Under the pieces are notes generated by a model. It did not search any database, was not told the origin of the DNA, and saw only the letters and a program-made list of their open reading frames with translations. From NCBI GenBank assembly GCA_034687125.1, contig JAQGBZ010000060.1, positions 1-64,000 on the forward strand: DNA of 64,000 nucleotides. Reading direction: 5' to 3'. Of the stretch, positions 10,303 to 21,862 are shown in pieces. This DNA is from Neelides folsomi (taxonomy: Eukaryota; Arthropoda; Collembola; Neelipleona; Neelidae). The first letter of the stretch is position 1. Every line of letters starts with the position of its first letter. Both the position numbers and the translations under genes were made by a program.

Positions 10303-13300
10303 TCATTTGACTTTAATAATTGGAAAATTTAAATGTAGGGAAAAGTCGAATTCTGGTGGGACTGTGGATTCCTTCGTGTGGCCGCTCGCAAGAAGTTTCA
10401 CAACAACAAAGTTGGTCTTTGCTATCTTTAGCAGATCATTTATCTGGTAAATAAAATCACAATTAACATATTTTCCAATCCAATTTATTTTCCACAATAT
10501 TATTCAAATCAATATTGGATAAATAAATAAAACTTACCTCTTTTTCGGGACTAGGGATTGCTTCCAGAAACTGTTTTGCTTGTTGGTATGAAAGGGCTGA
10601 GGCGACGTAGAGATCCGCCGACGACTTGCCCGCATTTTCCCTCACCATTTCCCGGTATTGGAAATAGTGGACAGGAGAAGGATGGCGGATGGTTCCAAAA
10701 GCACCAAATCTGTGGCGGTAGCGAACACTCTCGTTGTCGAACTCTTCATGAGGGAGTGGAATTCGTTTGTCGTTCATCAACCCAAGCATCACCTAAAATT
10801 AATTATAATTTACGAATATGTCTAAAATTTTTAAGAAGTCTATTTTATAAAAATATGATTTATGGTATAACCTTATAATAGCCACCAGACAGATTTTGTT
10901 CTGCTTGAATAAGGCAAAGTTCCTTGGTGAATGCCTTGGTCTTTTTGTTCGTTCCTCGGATTTTATTCTTCGCCCCTCGCTTTCCCAATTTCTCAATGGC
11001 CGAGCTCTCCAATTCGGCCATGTAAGTTTCGGCTCTCGAGATGGACGAGAGAAGCCACCCGTACAGAAACTCGTTTAAATACCAATAAATGTAGGTGAGT
11101 TCGTGGACCGAGTACAATTCCAATTCAAATCCGCTCAAGACATATCGGATCATCACTTTAGAGATGTGGTAAAGTAACCAATTGCTGAAGCAGTTTCCGT
11201 GTTGGTGAACTCCTTCCATTTTCAAGCACAATGAATGAATGTAAACGTCGATTCTCTCAGTCTAAAAATAAAGAATTTTAATTATATTTAACAACTTTAA
11301 TAAAAATTCATTAATTCATAACCGTTAATTTTCTATATATTATAATTACTTTTAAATAAAATAATAATCCTCACCTCTTGCTGAAGATTGGCAAAATCAT
11401 CGAGGAGATGAGCAAGTTTGTCTCTCTGCCTCGCTCGATTGTGACCACACGCCATGAGTAATGATGCAAAAGGAGATGCGCACCGATCGAAAAACATTTC
11501 AATGCAATCGGCAATCTGTCATAAAATTTAAATTTTAACACTTACTCTAGTACTTTATAATTAAACTATAAATAAATAATGTTAATATTAAAATTATGAA
11601 ATATTCTTGTAACAAATGTCAAATGTATTAATTAGCACTCACATCTTTGTTCTGAATGGCGATAGATTTGGTGGTTAAAACAGGTGGGGAAATGAATGAC
11701 TTGACGGCTTCTTTCATTGACTCGATCATGTCATCGACTCCTGGTTTTTTGAACCGAATAGGGCCGTAAAGGAGTTGGAGAAGAGAACGGGAAAGAACAC
11801 ATGGCCGGCTCTCACTAAATGAATGGAAGAATTCAACGACACTATGAAAGTTCCCAAGCCCTGTGATCTTCAAAACCGTCTTCATCCTCCCGAGAAGATT
11901 TTCAATGAACTGAAATGCTTCGTCTGGGAATTTGATCCGAGAAGATCTCGGAAATGTTGGGGGTAAAAGCCGTTGATTGACTAGAAGCTCAAACCCGATC
12001 ATGAAGTCACCTTAAAATTAAATATTAATTTTAAATGAGCAATCAAATGCATAAATATATCTGTAGATAATTTATTTATTTATTTAAGTATGTATTATCA
12101 TAATTTTAATATTAGAATTTAATTTTATTTAACCCAAGATTCAGAAAAAAATGAGAAAAAAGATTATTAAAAATTAAGTAATATTATTTACCAGTATCAT
12201 TAACTGTAGCTCTTTGGACGCCCAAAGAAATTGTTTTTTGTAAAGTGGCGATTGCTTCGGAACAAATGGAGATGAGTTTGGGACATTCTCCAATGTTGTC
12301 CCTTTTCCAGAGGTGAAGAAGAAGTGAATGGAAGACTCGTGTGAAACGGAGTCGTGCCATTAGTGCATTTAATCCTTCCACTTCCCCTACAGATTCCGTT
12401 TTCCCATTTTTGAGACGTTTTTGAAGATCGTCCTCACATTCCCTCAACATGGAGCTCACTTTTGCATCTGAGATGTGAGTGGCGAGATTATAGCCGTAAA
12501 CGGAAGGTTGGAAATCCTCTTCTTCAAACACTCCCGCTCTAAATTATCATTTTGATTTTTATTTGATTCAATATATGAAAATAATTAAACTAAATAATTG
12601 ATATAATTTAGAATGAAAATGTAACAGCTACTTATTTAACATTTATAAATTATACCATTAATAACATTTATTGTACACTAACTTGCTAATGCATTCTTCA
12701 ATGACGTCCACTTGCTTGAGCGTCGCTAGCGAGAAAGCTCGGAGGAACTTATCCTGAATAGCTGATGGCTTATGAAGATACAAATTGGTAAAAACGGTTT
12801 GAGCGAGGGAGTGTCCTTCGAGCCAAGTCACAAGGCAGCAGATCGTTGCATCAATGATTCCAATCAATTCCTCACAGCTAATGTCAGTTAATTTAATTTT
12901 CCCCGCCTTCACACAGAATTCTCATTAATTCACCATTTATTTCATAAAAGGTTCAAAATAGTGGAATTCCATTATGTAGATAAAATAATTAATTAATTAC
13001 CTCTACAGATTGGTCAAAGTCCATAATAACTCTATTTCCCTTATTACAAATCATCCCAGCGTCCATTTTGGGATCCATCATTTCAATTGCCGACATTGCC
13101 TCGAAAAGACCGAAAGTTCTGTCGTGTAACAATTCACCAAGTTCCAAATCTGGAAATAAAAAATGTTCAATTAACAATCAAGAAACTGAAAAATAAAATA
13201 AATGCCGATACAATGTCCATAATTAAAATAAATTGAAAGTAATGTGAATCATAATGTGATAATTTGATTTTTTACATTTTGTTGCATTGAGGAAGGGAAG

Positions 13301-13648
13301 CGTAATATCAATTTTTTCGTCGATTTCCTTCTCCTCTTCGTCTGTCTTTGAAGTGATTGAAAGTGCGGAGAGGGTGAGGTCAAGTGTCCCATCCATGTAA
13401 TCACTGTCTGGAGTCAACGGGGTGAAGGGGCTCGACCTCCGATTGCAGTCATTTTTCTCCGAATTGTGATTCACATGATTCTCGTGATTCTGATGGGGCT
13501 CGTCGGCCCGAGGAACTCTTTTCATTTCATTGAAAGTCTCCAGGTCGTTGGCGATGGAAGGAAGTGGCAAAGAAGGCCCAGGACTCGTCGTCGTCCTCGT
13601 CGTCCCCGTGAGGGAACTCTCCCTCGAGTTTCCTAACATTATGGACAC
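10303..13648 (-). CDS. NAA35: N-alpha-acetyltransferase 35, NatC auxiliary subunit (Mak10)
   Basis: Nine exons join in phase: 13276-13648, 13001-13149, 12677-12906, 12192-12538, 11643-12010, 11375-11515, 10872-11261, 10538-10792 and 10303-10443. Diagnostic blocks are [20 protein letters not shown] followed by [79 protein letters not shown] and the C-terminal VPPEFDF. They match the NAA35/Mak10 family along its whole length. NAA35 anchors the NatC complex (with NAA30 and NAA38), which acetylates nascent Met-hydrophobic N-termini at the ribosome. The first exon encodes an unusually long N-terminal extension of about 120 residues, rich in Ser, Thr, Pro and Asn; the human one is about 45. The gene is divergently paired with ELOF1 across about 0.7 kb, so a shared promoter is possible. 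Confidence 0.95.
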
Positions 13649-14365
13649 CTGTGGTCCAAGAAAATGTTAAATCAGGGAGGGAAATTAAATAAGGGCTATC
13701 CTCACCTTTGGCTTCTATATGCACCATGCCATGAATTTCCCTTTAGTTGACCTTTAACTTTGACTGGGCTTTAAGGTTGAACTCGGAGTGTGCACACTCC
13801 CTAAAAGTGAAAATGAGAAGGTGGATTTGGATTGAATTGGATAGAGAAACCCGGTAGGACGATTTTATTTTAGCTGCCCATTTGCTAAATGTATCATTTT
13901 GCCCCAATAACGCTTTAAAGTTAAATACGAAACGCTATTTCTAGAATCGTAAAGAAGCTCATTTGGACAAAGTTATTAATTGTTTTTAAGTAATAATAAT
14001 TTATTATTTAATTCCAAAATTTAATATAATCATAGGTAAATTCGAAGTAATTAATGTTTATATTATGCTTAATGAAAAATGTAAGAACAAGGAACGATAA
14101 TTTGTACAAGCTCAAATTGTTTTATCAGCTTCTAGTCTTATGTAATTTTATACCACGCACGCACGAGATGAAATTCTTGTTTTGACTTTTTATTACAAAA
14201 TCTCATCCCGCATTTCGCAATTAAATCTTCGACAATTTCGTTGCAGTTTATCGACTCTCAACAATCAATTGATCGTAAGAATTGCTTTAGTAGTTACTTA
14301 TATCAAATACCTATCCTTTTATTAATCTAGTATTAACCAAAGCATTAATTTTATATTTTAAGATC
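13649..14365. promoter_or_regulatory. Bidirectional intergenic promoter region (NAA35/ELOF1)
   Basis: 717 bp lie between two divergent start codons. The sequence next to NAA35 (13650-13850) is richer in G and C; the rest is AT-rich. No coding exon is evident. Both genes are housekeeping types, so a shared promoter is likely. No individual core element was identified with confidence. Confidence 0.45.
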
Positions 14366-14789
14366 ATGGGTGGTAAAAAGAAGGGATGGAAAAAGAAGAA
14401 CAAGCCAACTCGCAACAATCTTGAGCCCCTTCAAAAGCAATTTGATTGCCCTTTTTGCAATCATGAGAAAAGTTGCGAAGTCCGTTTGTAAGATATTGCT
14501 CGTTACTTTTTAAACTAAAATAATTTTTGGTTAAGGTTTCTTAATTGACCAGATTGATCTCTTATGTTAATTCTTGGATGTTTCATAATTTATCTCTATC
14601 TTATCTATCCCTACTGTGAAAACATGGATGATTTTTATAATCAATTTGTGTTGTAGGGACAGGGCAAGAAATACGGGAAAGATCGGATGCCGAATCTGCA
14701 TGGAAGTTTTCCAAGCTGTGATCCACAATCTTTCAGAGCCAATTGATGTCTTCAACGATTGGGTCGACGCTTGTGAAGCTGCTAATTAA
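14366..14789 (+). CDS. ELOF1: Transcription elongation factor 1 homolog
   Basis: Exons 14366-14487 and 14657-14789 join in phase (TT|G) to give 84 aa, the normal ELOF1/Elf1 length. The N-terminus is a basic tail, [14 protein letters not shown]. The four-Cys zinc ribbon follows as [12 protein letters not shown] and GCRICMEVF, with the conserved DRARNTG between them and [18 protein letters not shown] at the end. ELOF1 binds RNA polymerase II near the DNA entry tunnel and supports elongation and transcription-coupled repair. The ATG chosen is the only one that gives the basic tail. An AATAAA-type polyadenylation signal is present near 15020. Confidence 0.97.
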
Positions 14790-15368
14790 AAATCCAAAGT
14801 GGTATTGTATATCAAAGTATTAACGTCCTCATTGTCAGTTAGTCTTTTGGATCTTAATTATAGCTTAGATATTTACTAGTTAAAACGATTTTTGCCATTA
14901 ATGTATTCATTCCTTGTATAATGTTCATTCCTGTCATTTTTCTGTTTAATTTTTTCTTATATCATTAACAAATATTATATTTCCGAATATCTACAAATTA
15001 GGCATATGATTTCAAACATTAATAAAACTGATTTTTGGCCATTTTTGCCTTAAAGTTTTTTTTCATTTTATTCGTTATATTTTATGCTTTTGCTATTTAA
15101 TGTCAATTAAAAGTTTAATCATATTCTTAATCCTTTGCATTCACATTTTGACAATTAGATATGACTAATTTAGTAAAACAAAGAATTTTCTACCATATAA
15201 ACCACATTCACTTGCAAACAAATTTCATTTAAAATTACAAATTAATTCAAACATTTCCATTCTTTTGCAAATAATTATATTAGACTTTTTTGTATTCAAA
15301 TTAAATTTTAGTTAATATGACTTTAAATATATCCTTGCGGCTTTACCACCTCTAAATTATAAGTGAAA
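14790..15368. other. Intergenic, ELOF1 3' UTR to NRDC promoter
   Basis: Very AT-rich. It contains an AATAAA-like signal near 15020 for ELOF1 and the presumed NRDC promoter in its last 200 bases. No other gene was seen. Confidence 0.45.
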
Positions 15369-18300
15369 ATGTCGAGATTGGTCAAGTTTGAGGATGTGAA
15401 AATCATCCAGTCTCCTCTTGACCCCCAATCCTACAAATACATCAGACTTGATAACGGTCTCCAAGCTGTTCTCATCTCCACAAAGAAAAAATTCCATCCG
15501 TTGACTGTTAACCCCAAAACATGCGTTTTCAAAGAGGTCGAAGAATTCAACGGAAAGTACATTAAAGGTCGTCGTGAGTTCAGCCGAGGAAGCTCAGAAA
15601 TGTCCATTGAGGACGAAGAATGCGGCGAGGAAATGGAAATGGAAGATAAGGTGAAGAATGAAGATGACGAAAATGATTTTGGCGAAGTTCCAGAAGAAAA
15701 CATTTCTGTTGTTCTGGTCGTTGGGGCCGGGTCATACAATGACCCACCCGAATATCCAGGAATGGCTCATTTCTGCGAACATTCCGTTTTCCTTGGATCA
15801 AAAAAATTTCGTGGGAATTTTTTTGAATCTTGCATGAACGCGTTTATCAAATCCAATGCTATGACTGATGTGGAAAGAACTTTGTATCTTCTCGATGGCC
15901 CTGCAATAGCTTTAGAGGTGATTATTAATAATTAATTTTATCAAAGACACAATGAGTAATTACAAATCTTAAATTCTATACTTTAACTGTCATTCAAAAT
16001 TTTAGCAAGCATTGGACATAATGGCTGATTCAATAAGTTATCCTACATTTGATGAAGAAACTCTCCTGAAGGAAATTGAAGTTGTCGACAATGAGTTCAT
16101 TATAAGTAATATTTACATTTCGCTTTTAAAAATAATTAAGTTAAAGAATTAAATAATCTATTTTATTTTAAAACAAAATCAGTTTTGGCCTAGATTATTT
16201 TAATTGCCAGATTTTAAACTATTTTGAATTTAGGAAAACCTCAAGATTCTATTCGTCTCCTCCATTTGTTCAATAGTTTTGCTCCTGACGGCCATCCGGT
16301 TCGAAACTTCCTTGTCGGGAGTCTGAAAACTCTCAAAAGGCCTGGGGTCGTTCAACGTTTGCGACAATGGAAAGAGGAGCATTATCTCCCCCGGTTTATG
16401 ACCCTCGCCATGAAGGCTCCATACGGGCTAAAAAAGCTCGAAGATCTCACAATCAAATATTTCGGCCCGATGCCTCCAGGAATTGACCGAAATTCCCCAC
16501 GTACTGACATCGCCATGCAATTTCCCTATTCCGTCACGACGTCAGAGAAATTCAACAAGTTTTACAAAGTCGTGCCCTGCAACAATCTCAACGTTCTTTT
16601 AATTTCTTGGCTTTTTCCTGCTTCGGAATGGGAAGAGAATTTGAGATCCAAACCAATGGAGCTCCTCGCATACATTTTAAACAACAGAGGTAAAGGAAGT
16701 CTTGGGGAATTTCTAAGAAAGGAAAATCTCGCTACTTCCATTATTGGGGGAACAATCAGAGAGAGCATTTTCCAAAATCAATTCTTTACCTTTTTCGCCA
16801 TCATGGCTGAAGTGACACCTGAGGGAATGAGACAAGTTTCTTTTATGATCGATATCATCTTTGCCTACATTTCCTGGATGAAACATTTGAACTCGGATGT
16901 TTTGGAGGGAAAGTTCATTGAACTGGTCAAGGTGAAGGAGAAAGAATTCCATTACAAAGTTGTTCCTGAGGTCAAAGCTATCGCTGAAGTTCTTCATTTG
17001 AGAAGTCTTGAGCGTGAACGCGTGGTTTTAGATACAAATATACCAACTGAATATGATGAAGAAGCCACGCGAAGGATCCTCGATGGTCTTATACCCCAAA
17101 CTGCCAATTTCATTCTTGGAAGTCAAAGGTTCAAACATCCAGGGAATCTTTTTGAAAAATACCACGGAGTTCGATACAATCGAGTTCCCGTTCCACCTGA
17201 AGTCATGCACGGTAATTCTTCATTAATTTAATCTTATTGATAAAACATGATCACTCATTGCCAGTTAAAGTTAATGTTAAATTAAAACAATTTAATTATA
17301 GTTTAATTAATTAAATTTTATTTAAAATAATAACCGTATATTTATTAAAACTATTTAATTAATGTGTATTTAGGATGGATTCACCCTTGTGAAAAATTGA
17401 TGAATGAATTCAAAATTCCCACTCCGAACAAATACATTGCCAAAGATTTGTTTTGCACTAAAGGCTGTGGAGGAGAACGAAAGAACCAATACATGGAAAA
17501 GAACAAAATGGCCGTGTTTTATGCCAATGATCCTCTCGTTTCCGGTCACATGCCTCTGGCCAAGTATAAATTCTCGTTCAACAGCGGGAGGGCCTCTACC
17601 GACAAAGCCACCTACATGGCCCTGTCCATGATTTGGATCTGGGTCCTCTACAGTGAATTGTCATACAGAATGGCCGATGCAGTAGACGCTGGAATTAGCT
17701 TTGACTGGTCGTGGGAAAAGTGTAACAAACTCATGGCAACTGTTGAAGGTCCGAGCCAATGCATCTTTGATTGCGTCCTCTCCATTTTCGAAGTGTTCCA
17801 AAAAAGCGACCAAATCATTAAAGTTCCAATGTTTGAAAGTTTCCGATCTCTTTGTGCTTGTTCTTTTGAAAATATGGAAATGGAGAATCCCAAATACGCT
17901 CATGATATCACGAACAAAATGGTTTTTGAAAATCATGCGACTTATTCAGAATCTTCAATTGCTACACAAGGTATTAACGATTCGATATTTTCAAAAAATT
18001 ATTTGGATTGCCTTTATTGGCAAATTTAATTAAATTAAATATATTCAAATTATCCTATTAGGCAATTTACTCTATTTTTAGCTCTGACTTTGGAAAAGTA
18101 CATTGATTTTGTCAAACGGTTTCAACAGTCTATGTACGTCACCTGCGAACTCAACGGGAACGTGCCAAAGGACCATTTTGAGTGTGTCATTAAAGAAGTG
18201 AAAAAAATTGAATTTATGCCATTGGGCCCAAATGCAATGCAAAAAGAACGATCAATCCCTTTGCCCAAGGGAGAAACGGTCATTGTCCGTCCATCTAAAA

Positions 18301-19154
18301 ACCCTGAAGTTCACATGTCCGTTGTTTGCAACTATTATCAAATTGGAGAGGTCAGCGAGCACGTTCAACTTATTGCCAAGAAAGTTGTCAAAACTCTTTC
18401 CAGTCGGCTTTATTTGAAAATGAGGTATTTAACAAATTCATAAGGTATAATAATACATTATTTATTAAATTTAATGTATTAATTATTTAAATTATTCCAT
18501 TTAAAGGAACGACGATCGGATCACATACACTCCTTGTGCCAAGTTTGAGACTGTTAATGGAAGTTCGGGAATCATCATTGAACTGAATACTCCAAGCGAC
18601 CGTTTCTCGACGAAATTTGTCAACGAAAAGATTGAAGAATTTCTCATTGACCTTCTTGCCCAGGAAAAGAAGAAACCCTTCGTTGACGACTATTGTGTTC
18701 TTCTTTTCAAAAAACATTTATTAAGAACGGGGAAAGGATTCAGAAAGCTCTCAGTTCAAATTGTTGCTTCAAAGAGTGAAGAAGATGAATATCCATGTAT
18801 TGAGTTATATCCAAATCCAAATCCATTTTTTGAAATGTCTGGAGACTGCCAAGTTCGAAGCCCTTCAAACGATCTCCCTTTCCCTGAACCCGTCAATCCT
18901 TCCCTTGCCCCTTGTAAGGAGTTCATTTAATACACTTTTTACAATTCTTTATATGACTCACACAAAATTCAATTTGTAATATTTATTTTTCATTGTTTTA
19001 AAGTCTTAAGTTAGACTTAACTAATTGTATTTTTGAGTTATGTCTATTAAAATAATACAATTAAACCATAGTAAAATATTATTTATGTTTTTTAGTCTTA
19101 TCGCGGGACTTCTCAGGATTGGGTTTTTACAACTCTCACCAGGATGAATTGTGA
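15369..19154 (+). CDS. NRDC: Nardilysin-type M16 metallopeptidase, divergent
   Basis: Seven exons: 15369-15917, 16006-16105, 16234-17211, 17374-17970, 18082-18424, 18507-18913 and 19096-19154, giving roughly 1010 aa (mammalian NRDC is about 1150). The opening IIQSPLDPQSYKYIRLDNG is nardilysin-like. An acidic insert (about residues 78-110, rich in Glu and Asp) precedes the inverted zinc motif HFCEH in GMAHFCEHSVFLGS, a layout specific to nardilysin rather than IDE. The distal zinc ligand region is EIEVVDNEF. The C-terminal substrate-site Arg and Tyr seven apart (RNDDRITY) are kept. Family members cleave before basic residues in dibasic peptides. Oddities: the active-site HGGSxNA strand is shortened to KSNAMTD, and about 50 residues of the last domain are missing. 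The C-terminal frame is doubtful after a T6 run at 18826-18831. The end given assumes the sequence is correct. Confidence 0.85.
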
Positions 19155-19529
19155 AACCAACCCAAAACATTTTTAGATGATTTTCAAAATGAATATGTGC
19201 TGTCCAAACTTGGTTTTTTACGAAAATAAATTCAAAATGTAAATATTATTCATTTTATACTAAATTTTATTTTATTATTTAACTTCCTAAACTGTATGAG
19301 AAAAACTCAATTACGATCACAAACTGCTATATATTCAATATTGGAAATGCACCTGCATGGCATTTGGTTCATAAAATCCATCGTATCTAGTAAAAACCTC
19401 AGTCAAAAATAAATTCTTTGGATAAAAACCTTTTATTTATGAAAATAAGAGTACAAAATGAGTATTTAAATTATCTCACAAAGGTAATTCATTTAATATG
19501 GTTAGCAATTCATAATGTATATTTATTTA
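19155..19529. other. Intergenic between convergent NRDC and NAA80
   Basis: Short AT-rich stretch holding both 3' UTRs. AATAAA-type motifs occur on both strands (for example 19226-19231 and near 19409). No gene seen. Confidence 0.45.
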
Positions 19530-20607
19530 TTATTTACATGAATTGAGCACTTTTTTCATAAAGGTTTTATTTGTAATTGGAGTCAAATTCTTGGGCATTG
19601 GAGGTGGAGGAGGGCTATTAAAACTTCTCACTTCATCCGGTTCATATTTGATTTCAATATCAATTTGACTATTACATATAACGGCATCCATATTTTCGAT
19701 TTCTCTCGATTCGTCTAATTCCCTGATTTTTAGATTGTCAATCTGCAAAAATTAAAAAATGGGAATTTAGGATATTTATTTATTTATGTATTTTCAGTAT
19801 TGATCAAAAGAATAAAGAACATGGCTTAATTTTGTATATTGATTTATTGTAAATTTTTCTTAAAATAATTAAACATATTGCCAATACTTTTTCTAATATT
19901 GAAGTTGTGGCAAGTCCATAGATAACAATTGGTTCGCTTATTTCATATCCCAATTTGGAGTAAAACCCTTGCTGGTCATGAGTTGTGAGATGGATGATCT
20001 CAATCCCAATCCTATCAAAATAAAGATGCATTGCATATTATACTTTTAGTTGTAAGATTTGTAAAATAATATCTGTAAATAATAAGGTATTCATTACTTT
20101 TGAGCATATTTTTCTGATTCCGACATGAGTATTTTCCCGTAACCTCGTCCTCGTAGCGTTGGATGAATTACGACTTGAAAATGATTAATTTTAAAAATTA
20201 GTCTTCCAAACTTTCAACAAAGTTCGAATTAGTAAATAGCATTTTGCCAATTACCTGATTCAATGAAACAAGCTCGAGGATCACTAGGAACTCCGGTCAA
20301 TCGACTATGGCCAATAACTCTTTCATCCTCTTCATCGACCATGATGAGAGAAATGGGTAAAAGACGAGTTGAACTGGATTGTCCCAAGCTCCGAAGCCTA
20401 CAATTCAGGGTGTACATATTACAAATACATAATTTATGTATAATAATTAGCTTTTTATTAATATTTAATTAATTATTAAACTTTGTTTCGAGCTCTATAC
20501 CTGGCTGAGATGCTTCTCGGCCATTCAATGTTTAAAAGCTCGGCAGTTTTTGTAATGAAATGAGGGTTCTCATTCAAAGGCAGTATTTTAATTTTCGGGC
20601 CCTCCAT
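19530..20607 (-). CDS. NAA80: N-alpha-acetyltransferase 80 (actin N-terminal acetyltransferase)
   Basis: Five exons join in phase: 20501-20607, 20255-20397, 20098-20173, 19888-20011 and 19530-19742. The GNAT fold is shown by VIGHSRL, then VVIHPTLRGRGYGKILM with the acetyl-CoA loop RGRGYG. The NAA80-specific segment HLTTHDQQGFYSKLGYEIS is followed by EPI. The last exon encodes a tail with SPPPPPMPK; NAA80 is known to carry a polyproline stretch that recruits profilin-actin. NAA80 acetylates the processed acidic N-terminus of actin in the cytosol. The tail also has an acidic segment, DIEIKYEPDEV. The ATG at 20607 gives MEGPKIKILPLNENP, which sits at the expected GNAT start. Identity rests on the HLTTHDQxxFYxxLGY pattern plus polyproline. 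Confidence 0.9.
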
Positions 20608-21862
20608 TTATTACATTTCTCTCCAAACTGAAATTAATAAAAATTAATAATTTGGGAGAAACACCCAAAAAACCTTTCTTATTCGTTCATCCGATCGTCT
20701 CATCCGATCGTCTTAAAGCATGCATGCCCATAAATAGAAAGTTTTTCCATATATGAAAAAACGTTTGTGTTACTAACTTAAATTTAAAATTAGCTTGTGT
20801 GTGTGGCATTTAATTAATGATACAAAAATCCACATGTTACACTATAGACATGAACTATAGACATCTCATTTACTAATAAGAAATAAAAAATCTATTGATG
20901 ATGATTGAAAATAGCATTTTACCCAGTATAATTAATTATGGCATACATAGTTGTACATACAATCATTAAAATCATAAGAATTTAAGTTATATTTTCCAAT
21001 TAAAACACGATATAGTCGAATTGCACACGCAGATACGTCTCTGACCCAAACAGTAAATATGGGATCAATATCCAGGAAATATATGCAGAAACCCCTTGAA
21101 AATATCTCGTGTATATTTGAGCCAGAGAAGTTCTGTGTTTACATTTAATTTCCCATTCACCTTCCACTCCCTTAGAAGAACTAACAGAACGAAGAGATTT
21201 CTCCGCGCAGCTTATTAAAATTAAATCAACCTTTAGGAGAATCATCATACAATCTCATTAACATCTTGGTTTAACAAATTATTAACATTATTAAGAAACC
21301 CCAGAGGTGAAGTGCGATCAGTGAAATTGTAGGATTTAATGTGGATGGGCATTACCGTGTTTATTCAGTTTATTCAAAGGCATTTGTGAGTCAGGATACG
21401 TCTTGCGTCAGAGATTGCCGTACATGCTGTGAGATATGAAAAATTATATTCAGCTGACTGTGAGTTGACTCAAATGAATCTCATGCAGATTAAGCCAAGT
21501 GATAATAAATTAAATAATGAGCGTGACGACGAACCTTGACTGAAGGAATAATATCTTGTGATCTTAAATATCAACACTTGTGGGGTTCTTGTTCGTTTTT
21601 CTCTTGAGGGTCGGCCGGAAGTGTTTTTTTCATCATCTGACTGGGTGGATCTTGAAATTGGAGATTTCCCTCACTCTCCCCTTCTGTCACCCAACTGGGC
21701 CCAAATTTTACATCTCTTTGTCCGTCTTCAAAATGTTCCCCAGTTCCCCTCAACTTTAACATTCAAACAATCAATTGAAATCAATAGAAATAATTTTTGC
21801 TAGATTTTTAATAATAATTTTAGTCGGGGAATATCAAGTGTAAAGAATCATAAATTACCAAA
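20608..21862. promoter_or_regulatory. Divergent intergenic region NAA80/EHBP1
   Basis: 1.25 kb between two divergent start codons, AT-rich with some GC-richer parts near 21000-21200 and 21580-21760. A tandem 13-mer CATCCGATCGTCT occurs twice at about 20688-20713. Short open frames in the GC-richer parts occur on both strands and are not convincing. Probably promoter and EHBP1 5' UTR. Confidence 0.45.

Noticed and set aside
18761-18979. Separate gene in the second frame at the NRDC 3' end
   Set aside because: Better explained as the alternative (possibly correct) frame of the NRDC last exons than as an independent gene.
10303-20607. Functional cluster of N-terminal acetylation genes (NAA35 and NAA80)
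   Set aside because: Two such genes within 10 kb could be coincidence; they act in different complexes and are separated by unrelated genes in different orientations.
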